From Flavobacterium sp. 90 (GTDB lineage: Bacteria > Bacteroidota > Bacteroidia > Flavobacteriales > Flavobacteriaceae): a DNA stretch of 64,000 nucleotides. The translations under genes were made by a program, and so were the position numbers. The notes below the pieces were generated by a model. The model ran no database searches and had not been told where the DNA came from. It worked only from the letters and a program-made list of their open reading frames with translations. The stretch's first letter is position 1. Each line of letters opens with the position of its first letter. Positions 1-8,071 of this stretch are shown here, piece by piece. The stretch covers positions 4,340,001 through 4,404,000 of the forward strand of contig NZ_SMGE01000001.1 of NCBI RefSeq assembly GCF_004339525.1. The letters are read 5' to 3'.

Positions 1-1846
1 TGATGAGTTAAATTATTCTAACGTAATTACAAAAGGAGCCAACATTAGATTAAATGCAAGTTTAACGGCTACAGTTACAAACTGGTTAAATTTTGAAGCA
101 GCAGGAATGTTTACTTCTATTCAAAATAAAACCAGATCATTAAGTGAATTAGACAGTTATTATTCCAGAAATGCAATCAATGAAGCAACTTCTGTAGATA
201 CGTCTGGTAAATTGGTTTATGGAATTCCGGTTGGATCTTACTTATACAACACACTTTCTGACAATGAATCTCAAAGTATGCGTATTCAAATGAATATCAA
301 TAAGAATTTTAATGAAAACAATGGTTTACACTTTTTAGCTGGTTCAGAAATCAGAGAAGAACGCAGAGAAGGATCAAGCCAAAGATTTTACGGTTACAAT
401 ACCGATACAAATTCCGGACAATCTGTAAATCCAACAGAATATTATACGACTATTTACGGATGGCAGACTATTATAGGAACTTCGGATAATAGTATTTCTA
501 AATACAGAGACCGTTATTTATCTTATTATGGTTTAGGTTCTTATGATTTCATGAACAGATATCACGTTTCAGGAAGTGTACGTTTTGATGATTACAATTT
601 ATTAGGAGCTTCAAGAAAAAACAGAGCATTACCATTATGGTCCGTAGGAGGAAAGTGGGATGTTAATAAAGAATTCTTTCTAAGAGAGGTAAACTGGTTG
701 AATAATTTATCTGCAAGAATAACCTATGGTAAATCAGGAAGTGCTCCAGGTGGTGGTTTTGGAAGTCAAAGTGCTATAATTGGCGTTGGATCAATTGATT
801 ATAATACACAATTGCCAACAGCTTATATTTCATTGCCGGAGAATCCAAATATCAGATGGGAAACTACATCAACACTTAATTTTGGTTTAGATTATGCAGT
901 TTTAAATAATCGCTTACGCGGAAGTGTCGATTTATACTATAAAAAGTCAAAAGATATTCTAACAAATTTACCGTTTAACCCAACTTATGGCTGGCCTTAT
1001 TTGAACTATAATACCGCTTCATTAGACGGACATGGAGTAGATGTAAACCTTGGCGGACTTATTGTGAACTCCGCTTTCAAATGGAACAGTACTCTTACTT
1101 TTGCTTACAACACAAATAAAGTAACAGATTCTCGTTTTATTGCCACAAGTACCAATCAATATTTTGGATCAGCTCCAATAGTAGGTACTACTTTAACCAC
1201 ACTTTATGCTTATAAATGGGCAGGTCTGGATGCAACAGGACAGTCTACAGTTTATAAAAACGACGGTACAATTGTAAATGCATCACAAGGAATATCTGCA
1301 ATTGACAAAAGCGATTTGAAAAAAATGGGAACTACCGTTGCACCATATTTCGGTGGATTCATGAATGATTTCTCATTTAAAAATTTCACAATGGCAGTTC
1401 AGATTACTTATTATGCAGGTAACGTTTTTAGAAATACAGTATTACAAAACTATCCATCTTATTCAGGAGTTCAGTATGGTGCTGTTGCAAAAGACGAATT
1501 GATTGCCAACAGATGGAGACAAGCCGGAGACGAAGCTAATACAAATGTTCCTGGTTTAGCAAACATTAGTTATAACAGTTTAAACAGATATCAAAACGCT
1601 GATATTAATGTTTTGCCTGGAGATAATATCAGATTACAACAAGTTTCAGTGGGTTATAATGTTCCGTCAAAATATTTAGATAGAACTTTTATAAAGTCAT
1701 TAAGTTTCAATTTTGCTGCGAGAAATTTAGGTTTATTATGGGTTAAAAATGATTTAGGTATTGATCCTCAATACTTATCAAATGGTAACTACAATACACT
1801 GGCGCCTCAACGTAATTATACTTTACAATTTAATTGTAGTTTTTAA
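1..1846 (+). CDS. SusC/RagA-family TonB-dependent outer membrane transporter (C-terminal part, 5' truncated by window)
   Basis: The reading frame is open from base 2 with no in-frame stop before the first internal Met codon at 107, so the gene starts outside the window; about 614 residues are visible. What remains is a beta-barrel: alternating aromatic/polar strands, repeated Tyr/Asn/Gly-rich turns, and a terminal strand ending in Phe, typical of outer-membrane barrel proteins. The SusD gene follows 17 bp later, the diagnostic SusC-SusD order. The N-terminal carboxypeptidase-like and plug domains cannot be seen. Such proteins import oligomeric nutrients with TonB energy. The thioredoxin and peptidase genes downstream suggest peptides as cargo, which is inference. 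Family confidence is high, cargo confidence low. Confidence 0.9.
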   Translation, partial: DELNYSNVITKGANIRLNASLTATVTNWLNFEAAGMFTSIQNKTRSLSELDSYYSRNAINEATSVDTSGKLVYGIPVGSYLYNTLSDNESQSMRIQMNINKNFNENNGLHFLAGSEIREERREGSSQRFYGYNTDTNSGQSVNPTEYYTTIYGWQTIIGTSDNSISKYRDRYLSYYGLGSYDFMNRYHVSGSVRFDDYNLLGASRKNRALPLWSVGGKWDVNKEFFLREVNWLNNLSARITYGKSGSAPGGGFGSQSAIIGVGSIDYNTQLPTAYISLPENPNIRWETTSTLNFGLDYAVLNNRLRGSVDLYYKKSKDILTNLPFNPTYGWPYLNYNTASLDGHGVDVNLGGLIVNSAFKWNSTLTFAYNTNKVTDSRFIATSTNQYFGSAPIVGTTLTTLYAYKWAGLDATGQSTVYKNDGTIVNASQGISAIDKSDLKKMGTTVAPYFGGFMNDFSFKNFTMAVQITYYAGNVFRNTVLQNYPSYSGVQYGAVAKDELIANRWRQAGDEANTNVPGLANISYNSLNRYQNADINVLPGDNIRLQQVSVGYNVPSKYLDRTFIKSLSFNFAARNLGLLWVKNDLGIDPQYLSNGNYNTLAPQRNYTLQFNCSF

Positions 1847-1863
1847 TTTTAAAAAATAGACTT

Positions 1864-3219
1864 ATGAAATTTCTAAAATTCACACTATATATATTCTTGC
1901 CAATATTTCTATTCAACTCTTGTAGAGATTATGTTGAAGTAGAACCGGTAGGAAACAACAGAATCTTAAAATATACTTCTGATTACAGAGGTTTGGCAAA
2001 CAACTACAACGACCTGAGTGGCTCAGGAGGAATTTATCTTTTGGCTGATGCCGATGTAGAATTCCCGACAAGCTATGAAAGTAAGGTTTCAAACATTTGG
2101 GGAAACAGTTACAGCTGGCAGGAAAGAATATTTGATCCTTCACAAGGCGATTCAGGTTGGGATGGTTTATACAAAACAGTTTATTACAGCAATGTGATCA
2201 TAAACGGTGTAATGTCAAGCCAAAACGGAACTGAAGCACAGAAAAAAGAAATTTATGCTGAAGCTTTTGTTCACAGAGCATTTGCTTATTTGCAATTGGT
2301 AAATACATACGGACCACAATTTGATCCAACTTCTGCCAATTCAGAAAAAGCAGTTCCACTATTATTAAAACCGGAATTATTCTCTTCTCTTGAAAGAAGC
2401 ACTGTTGGACAAGTTTACGATCAGATTCTTTCTGACTTAAAAGATGCATTAGCAAATAACATTCAGGATAATCCGGATTTTAATGTACTTCCTTCAAAAA
2501 AAGCCGTTTATGCTTTATTGGCGAGAACGTATCTTTATATGGGATCGTATCAGTTGAGTTTGGATAATGCGCAAAAAGCATTGGCGATGCAAAATACTTT
2601 AAACGATTTAAAAACATTTGCCTCAGGATATAGTTATCCGGTTTTGATCCAGAATCCAGAAGTTATATTTTCAAAAACGCTATTACCAACTTACAATGGA
2701 GCGCCTTTGTCTACAGAGTTGTTAAACAGTTTTGAAAGCAATGATTTACGCTACAATTATTACACGATTCCAGGAACTAATTTGTTTCCATCATTCACTG
2801 GACGAGGATTTGGAATCGCAGCATATAGTTACACAAACGGAGTAAATGTTGGAGTATCTGTTCCTGAAATGTATTTAATTTCGGCCGAATGTTATGCAAG
2901 ATTAGGACAAACACAACTGGCAGTTGACAATTTGAATATCTTAAGAGCAAAACGTTACAAAACAGGTACAACTTATCAGTTAAGTGCTTCTACAAAGGCA
3001 GAAGCTTTGAATCTGGCATTAACAGAAAGACAAAAAGAACTTATTGGAAGAGGATTCCGTTGGTTTGATCAACGCAGATTAAACTTAGATCCTGCTTTTC
3101 AAAAAACATATACCAGAGTTTTTAAAACAGTGACTTATACACTTGAGCCAAATAGTCGCGGATATGTATTTCCAATTAATCAAAACTATATTGATTTAAA
3201 TCCTGAATTGGGTAAATAA
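1864..3219 (+). CDS. SusD/RagB-family outer membrane lipoprotein
   Basis: A 451-residue protein with a lipoprotein signal peptide (lipobox LFNSC, Cys20). The body is alpha-helical with TPR-like segments around residues 60-260 (for example AYLQLVNTYGP and AVYALLARTYLYMG). The C-terminal half has the family's ERQKELIGRGFRWFDQRRL segment and ends near FPINQNYIDLNPELGK, a usual SusD terminus. It directly follows the SusC gene and should sit on the cell surface as the lid of the transporter. The length is a little short for SusD (usually 480-580). The substrate is not shown by sequence. The gene is co-directional and closely spaced with the next gene (13 bp), so they are probably one operon. Confidence 0.92.
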   Translation: MKFLKFTLYIFLPIFLFNSCRDYVEVEPVGNNRILKYTSDYRGLANNYNDLSGSGGIYLLADADVEFPTSYESKVSNIWGNSYSWQERIFDPSQGDSGWDGLYKTVYYSNVIINGVMSSQNGTEAQKKEIYAEAFVHRAFAYLQLVNTYGPQFDPTSANSEKAVPLLLKPELFSSLERSTVGQVYDQILSDLKDALANNIQDNPDFNVLPSKKAVYALLARTYLYMGSYQLSLDNAQKALAMQNTLNDLKTFASGYSYPVLIQNPEVIFSKTLLPTYNGAPLSTELLNSFESNDLRYNYYTIPGTNLFPSFTGRGFGIAAYSYTNGVNVGVSVPEMYLISAECYARLGQTQLAVDNLNILRAKRYKTGTTYQLSASTKAEALNLALTERQKELIGRGFRWFDQRRLNLDPAFQKTYTRVFKTVTYTLEPNSRGYVFPINQNYIDLNPELGK

Positions 3220-3232
3220 AAAAAACAACAAA

Positions 3233-5212
3233 ATGTTAAAAAAAATAACAAATATCAAATTTTTGGTACTGGCAATGTGCGCCTTTACCTTACAAGTTAC
3301 AAGTCAGGAAACGAAGTTGAGATTAACCGGAATGCCAGATATTCCCATTCCGGGTTCAACACTAAATATGACGTATGATGCTAAAGGCGGACCACTTGAA
3401 AACATCAATGAAATCAATGGTTATGCTTATGTATTTAATGACTACAATTGGGAAATTGAAGATCTTAAAATGAAGAAAAACGGCGCTGTTTGGAGTGCAG
3501 ATTTTACGGTTCCAAAAAGTTGTGCCTTCATGGCTTTCAAATTTTATGCAAATACGGAGAATGGTTTAGTGACAGATACAGGTCAAGATACTGGATATAT
3601 GCTGGTTGTTTTTAAAGAACCTAAAGTAAAAATGCCCGGAGCAGATTTAGCTTGGGCAACTTTTAGAAACAAAGATTTTAATGGACAATTTTCAGGATAT
3701 TTTAAAGATTTTACAATTGAAGGAGATGCTTCAGAATATTGGTTAAAAAAAGAAGTAGCAGATAACGGAAACAATTTTCCGAAATTTATTGACACTTACA
3801 TTAAAATATTAAAGGTTCAGAAACCGGAAAAATTTAATGAATTAGGACACCGATTTTTAGGAGATTTTACAAAAAAAATGAACGGTTTACCGGAAGAAGT
3901 TTTTGTAAAAGTTCAAAATTTATACGCGTATGATCTGAATGATAAAGTTAAAGGAGATTCTCTTGAAACCGTAATTATAAAACAATTTCCTAAAGGAGCT
4001 TTTATGCGTTTGAAAGCGTTCCAGAAAATTGCTCCAATCGCTGATGCTGCTGAAAGAAATAAAGCTGCTCTTCAATTTTTAGCTGATTTTCCGTATAGTT
4101 CAGAAGTTCCTGAATCACAGAATTATTTGTATGATAATGTTTCTAAAATGGTGTTTGGTTACTATTTTGATGCCAAAGATTATGCAGCAGTTTTAAAGCT
4201 TATTCCAACAATGAATTTTGCCTCAATAAACGATTGTTATCATCAATATATCTCTAGAGCATTGTATGTAAAATCTGTTGAACCAACAGTAATTGAGACT
4301 ATGGCAGTGCCAATGATCAAAGAAATGCAGGCAAAAATCAATGATTTGTCATACATGCAGGGAATTTACTGGTCGCCAAATCAAGCCACTGAAAATGCAA
4401 AAAATCAGTTGAATGATGAGATGGTTATTCAGATTCGTATGTATAACATTTTAAAGAAATACAAAGAAGTTTTGGATTGTTTTGAATTGCTTCCAACTCA
4501 AAAACGTTATGAAAAAGCAAGTATCAACGACATTCATGTTACTGCTTTAGAAGCCTTAAATAAACCAACTTTAGAAGTTTTGAAAAGTGCGGCAAGAGCC
4601 AATGCATTATCAGAAGGAGCAACGGAAAAATTAAAAGAGCAGTATTTAAAAGAAGGAAAAAAAGAAAGTGATTTCCTGGCTTATTTAGAGAAACTAAAAA
4701 AAGAAAATAATCCCGAAGAAAAAATTGCTTTGATGGCGCCTGTAAAAGCTCCGGCAATTAATGTGTTGACTGCCGACGGAAAACCAAAACAATTGAATTT
4801 AAACAGCGGAAAAATTATTGTAATCGACTTTTGGGCAACTTGGTGTGGACCTTGCAAAAAAGCGTTTCCTGCTATGCAGCAATTGGTAAATAATTTTAAA
4901 GAAGACAAACAAGTTGAAGTTTACTTTATCAGTACACAAGAAAACAAAGAAGGATACAAAAAAGAAGCTTTGGCATATCTAAAAGAAAAAGGTTTAACAA
5001 TAACGACACTTTTTGATCTTGTAAAAAAAGGCGGCGGAACTAATAATGCATCGTTTTCAAATTATGCAGCAATCTTTAAATCAAGCGGAATTCCGAGAAA
5101 AGTAGTGATCAAAAACGGACAAATTCGTTTTACATCTGAAGGATATTCAGGAAATCCTGGGCAGCTTGTAGATGAACTTACCAATGTAATTAATGTTTTG
5201 AAAAAAGAATAA
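3233..5212 (+). CDS. TlpA-like protein with C-terminal thioredoxin domain
   Basis: A 659-residue exported protein. Residues 1-25 form a signal peptide ending near QVTSQ. Residues 28-130 look like a beta-rich domain, followed by a long helical middle region. Residues about 505-655 are a thioredoxin/TlpA domain with the redox motif WATWCGPCK (Cys538 and Cys541) and the cis-Pro segment SSGIPRKVVI. Proteins of this type act as periplasmic thiol-disulfide reductases in Bacteroidota. The gene sits between SusD and two peptidases with short gaps (13 and 24 bp), so it may reduce disulfides in imported polypeptides before proteolysis; that role is inference. The function of the N-terminal two thirds is not recognised. 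Confidence 0.88.
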   Translation: MLKKITNIKFLVLAMCAFTLQVTSQETKLRLTGMPDIPIPGSTLNMTYDAKGGPLENINEINGYAYVFNDYNWEIEDLKMKKNGAVWSADFTVPKSCAFMAFKFYANTENGLVTDTGQDTGYMLVVFKEPKVKMPGADLAWATFRNKDFNGQFSGYFKDFTIEGDASEYWLKKEVADNGNNFPKFIDTYIKILKVQKPEKFNELGHRFLGDFTKKMNGLPEEVFVKVQNLYAYDLNDKVKGDSLETVIIKQFPKGAFMRLKAFQKIAPIADAAERNKAALQFLADFPYSSEVPESQNYLYDNVSKMVFGYYFDAKDYAAVLKLIPTMNFASINDCYHQYISRALYVKSVEPTVIETMAVPMIKEMQAKINDLSYMQGIYWSPNQATENAKNQLNDEMVIQIRMYNILKKYKEVLDCFELLPTQKRYEKASINDIHVTALEALNKPTLEVLKSAARANALSEGATEKLKEQYLKEGKKESDFLAYLEKLKKENNPEEKIALMAPVKAPAINVLTADGKPKQLNLNSGKIIVIDFWATWCGPCKKAFPAMQQLVNNFKEDKQVEVYFISTQENKEGYKKEALAYLKEKGLTITTLFDLVKKGGGTNNASFSNYAAIFKSSGIPRKVVIKNGQIRFTSEGYSGNPGQLVDELTNVINVLKKE

Positions 5213-5236
5213 TTTCCTTTTGAAAATTTAATCAAT

Positions 5237-7834
5237 ATGAAAAAAATACTTTTACTGTGTGCACTCGTTTTGAGTGTACATAGTTTATCGGCACAAAAAA
5301 AAGCTCTTGACGAAGCCACTTACGATCAATGGAAGAGAGTAGGAAACAAAGCCTTATCTTATAATGGTAAATGGATCTCGTACAGCACCGTTTTTCAGGA
5401 TGAGAATAAAGAAAATACAAATCAGCTTATTATTCAGGAAGCGCCAAAAGGAAAACGTTTGGTCTTGAATAATGTTAATGATTTGAAGTTTATCGGAAAA
5501 AAAGACTGGATTCAATATAGTGTAAATGACAGCACTTTTTTGCAAAATCTAAAATCAGGAGTTAAGAAACTCTGGAAAAGCCAACATTATACAAGTGCTC
5601 TTGAAGGAACAGATTTTTTATATTACACACGTCCTGAGGCTTCAAAAGGCAATTTTTTTCTACAGCGTTTAGTTTGTTATAATCTTGAAACGAATGACAG
5701 TTTATCAATCAAAAACATAAAAGCATCTCGTTTCATCAAAAATAATAAAGCGATTGTTTACGTTCAGATAGAAGATGGAAAAGTATTTCTAAAACACGGA
5801 ATTCCGGGAGGAAAACAAGAAACAATCTATAGCGGAAAAGCAGAAGATTTTGGCGATTTTCAATTAAATTCAAATGAAAATGGCGGAACTTTTACCTTAA
5901 AAGGCAATAATAGCGCTGATTTTAATTTGGTGTATTATTTTAATATGAATACCAATTCAGTAAATTCTTTATTCAATTATGATGATATTACGTTAAACGA
6001 TCCTGCGTTTTCGATTTCAAAATCAGCTTACGGATTAGACGAGAACAGCAGTATTATTCAGTTGCAGGTAAACTCTAATCAGCGTCCTGAAAATACACAG
6101 ATTCCAAGATCAGAAATTGAAGTTTGGAAATCAATGCAAGGAACAATGGAGCGCAGACAAGAATTGCTGAGAAATACCAAAACGTTGCCAAGCGAACAAA
6201 AATTTCTTTATGATATTAAAAATAAAAAAGTCATTAAAGCAGCTTCAACAGGAGAATTTGATCAGTTAGCGATTCCTGAATCAGGCAATTTTAAAGGCTT
6301 TTTCGGAATGGATAAAAAGCCATACACAGTAGAAGTAGACTGGACATTTAATGAGCGAAATGATATTTACTGGATTGATGCTCAAACAGGAAAATCGACT
6401 AAAGTGCTTACAGGAGTTTTTGGAAGTGTATCATGGAATCCTCAGGGAACTTTTGCAGTTATGTACGACGAAAAACAAAAAGCATGGACCATTTTTGATC
6501 CTAATACATTGCAATTTAAAAATATTAGTTCACAGATTAATTTTCCAATATTTGATGAAAATGTTGATATGACATCACTTGTAACTGCTTATGGAATTGC
6601 AGGTTGGTTAAACAACGGAAACACGATTGTAATTTACGATCAGTTTGATATGTGGGCAATTGACCTTACCAATAAAAAAGCACCATATTCTCTAACTCAG
6701 GGTTACGGCAGAAAAAACAATGTAGAATTACGCTATAGCGAAAGTGGCTATATTGGCGATTTAGATCAGAAAAAATCATTTAATTTAATTGGTTTTGATA
6801 ACGTTCATAAATCAAAAGGAGTTTATAAATTTGCCAATAATACAATCACAAAAGTATCTGCTGATGCGAATTATAATACCAAAATAGAAGCAACGTCAGG
6901 AGACAATTCAACTGTACTTTTTACCAAAGAAAGCTATACTATTTTTCCTGATTTATGGTGGGCAACTTCAGCTTTTGGATCACAACAGAAAATTACCGAT
7001 GTGAATCCGCAACAAAAAGAATATGCTTGGGGAACTTCCAAATTAATTACCTGGAAAGATTTTAACGGAAAAGAAAATCAAGGAAATCTATACCTTCCTG
7101 AAAACTATGATAGCAAAAAAACATATCCGGTAATTGTTCATTTTTATGAAAAACATACTGAAGAATTTAATGTGCATCACTTACCGGAAGTTAGTACTTC
7201 AAACATCAATATTCCAACTTATGTAAGTAAAGGTTATATTGTTTTTCAGCCAGACGTACATTACGTTTATGGTGCGCCGGGAAATAGCGTTTACAATGAT
7301 GTAGTTAGCGGAGTAGAATATTTAATCGCAAGCGGCATTACAGAAAAAGGAAAAATTGGGATTCAGGGACATAGTTTTGGTGGTTATGAAACTTCTTTCT
7401 TAACGACAAAAACAGATGTTTTCAGTTGTGCGATTGTAGGTTCAGGCGTAAGTAATTTTACGGCAAATTATCCTGTTATGCGATCAAATGGTATTTCAAC
7501 AATGTTCAAATACGAAGCCGATCAATACCGTATGGGAAGTTCTTTGCATGATAATTTGGAGGGATATATTAAGAATTCGCCACTTTTCTCAGCTAAGAAT
7601 ATAAAAACACCAATTCTTATTTTCCACAATGACAATGATCGCGCAGTTCCTTATCAGGAAGGACAATCTTTGTTTTTTGCACTTCGTCGTTTAGGAAAAC
7701 CGGCATGGTTGGTAAACTACAAAAAAGAAGGACATACTCTCGAAGATGCCGGAAACAAAAAAGACTGGACAAACAAAATGCAACAGTATTTTGATTATTA
7801 CTTAAAAGGCGCAGATCGCCCGAGCTGGATGTAA
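5237..7834 (+). CDS. S9 family (prolyl oligopeptidase-type) peptidase
   Basis: An 865-residue exported protein with a signal peptide (residues 1-19, ending SLSAQ). Residues about 30-600 form a beta-propeller-like region and residues 620-860 an alpha/beta-hydrolase domain. The nucleophile elbow is GHSFGGYE (Ser713). The acid lies in FHNDNDRAVP and the His in KKEGHTLED near the C terminus, so the triad looks complete. S9 enzymes cleave short peptides, here presumably in the periplasm. The gene lies 24 bp behind the thioredoxin gene and 237 bp before an M16 peptidase, supporting a peptide-degradation operon. The exact subfamily (DPP-like or oligopeptidase) cannot be fixed from sequence alone. 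Confidence 0.9.
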   Translation: MKKILLLCALVLSVHSLSAQKKALDEATYDQWKRVGNKALSYNGKWISYSTVFQDENKENTNQLIIQEAPKGKRLVLNNVNDLKFIGKKDWIQYSVNDSTFLQNLKSGVKKLWKSQHYTSALEGTDFLYYTRPEASKGNFFLQRLVCYNLETNDSLSIKNIKASRFIKNNKAIVYVQIEDGKVFLKHGIPGGKQETIYSGKAEDFGDFQLNSNENGGTFTLKGNNSADFNLVYYFNMNTNSVNSLFNYDDITLNDPAFSISKSAYGLDENSSIIQLQVNSNQRPENTQIPRSEIEVWKSMQGTMERRQELLRNTKTLPSEQKFLYDIKNKKVIKAASTGEFDQLAIPESGNFKGFFGMDKKPYTVEVDWTFNERNDIYWIDAQTGKSTKVLTGVFGSVSWNPQGTFAVMYDEKQKAWTIFDPNTLQFKNISSQINFPIFDENVDMTSLVTAYGIAGWLNNGNTIVIYDQFDMWAIDLTNKKAPYSLTQGYGRKNNVELRYSESGYIGDLDQKKSFNLIGFDNVHKSKGVYKFANNTITKVSADANYNTKIEATSGDNSTVLFTKESYTIFPDLWWATSAFGSQQKITDVNPQQKEYAWGTSKLITWKDFNGKENQGNLYLPENYDSKKTYPVIVHFYEKHTEEFNVHHLPEVSTSNINIPTYVSKGYIVFQPDVHYVYGAPGNSVYNDVVSGVEYLIASGITEKGKIGIQGHSFGGYETSFLTTKTDVFSCAIVGSGVSNFTANYPVMRSNGISTMFKYEADQYRMGSSLHDNLEGYIKNSPLFSAKNIKTPILIFHNDNDRAVPYQEGQSLFFALRRLGKPAWLVNYKKEGHTLEDAGNKKDWTNKMQQYFDYYLKGADRPSWM

Positions 7835-7852
7835 ATCATAGGATTATATTAT

Positions 7853-7946
7853 ACGCGGATTAAAACGGATTTTTAATTAATTGTCTTAAAAAAAATCTGC
7901 GTGTATCAGCGTTTTCGCGATAGCGAATCTGTGTCATCCGCGTTCA
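7853..7946. repeat. Intergenic repeat, family R2, copy a (diverged)
   Basis: Shares the blocks ACGCGGATtAAAACGGATTT, TATCAGCGTTTTCGC and GCGAATC with copies at 25015-25124 and 33094-33231. It contains inverted segments (ACGCGGAT near the left end, ATCCGCGT near the right end). It fills most of the S9-M16 gap. The family can form a long hairpin; no coding capacity was seen. Confidence 0.6.
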
Positions 7947-8071
7947 ATTAAGCTGCTTTTAAACTGTTGTTTGAAGAGACCTTCAATTCACCAGCAAGAA
8001 CTTCGCATACCATTTTCAAATGATAATTTGAAAAAAAACAATCAAAAAAAGAACATTAAAATAGCAATCAA

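Noticed and set aside
8012..8036. Hairpin TTTTCAAAT/ATTTGAAAA before the M16 gene
   Set aside because: It is AT-only and has weak stability; in this AT-rich background such palindromes are expected by chance.
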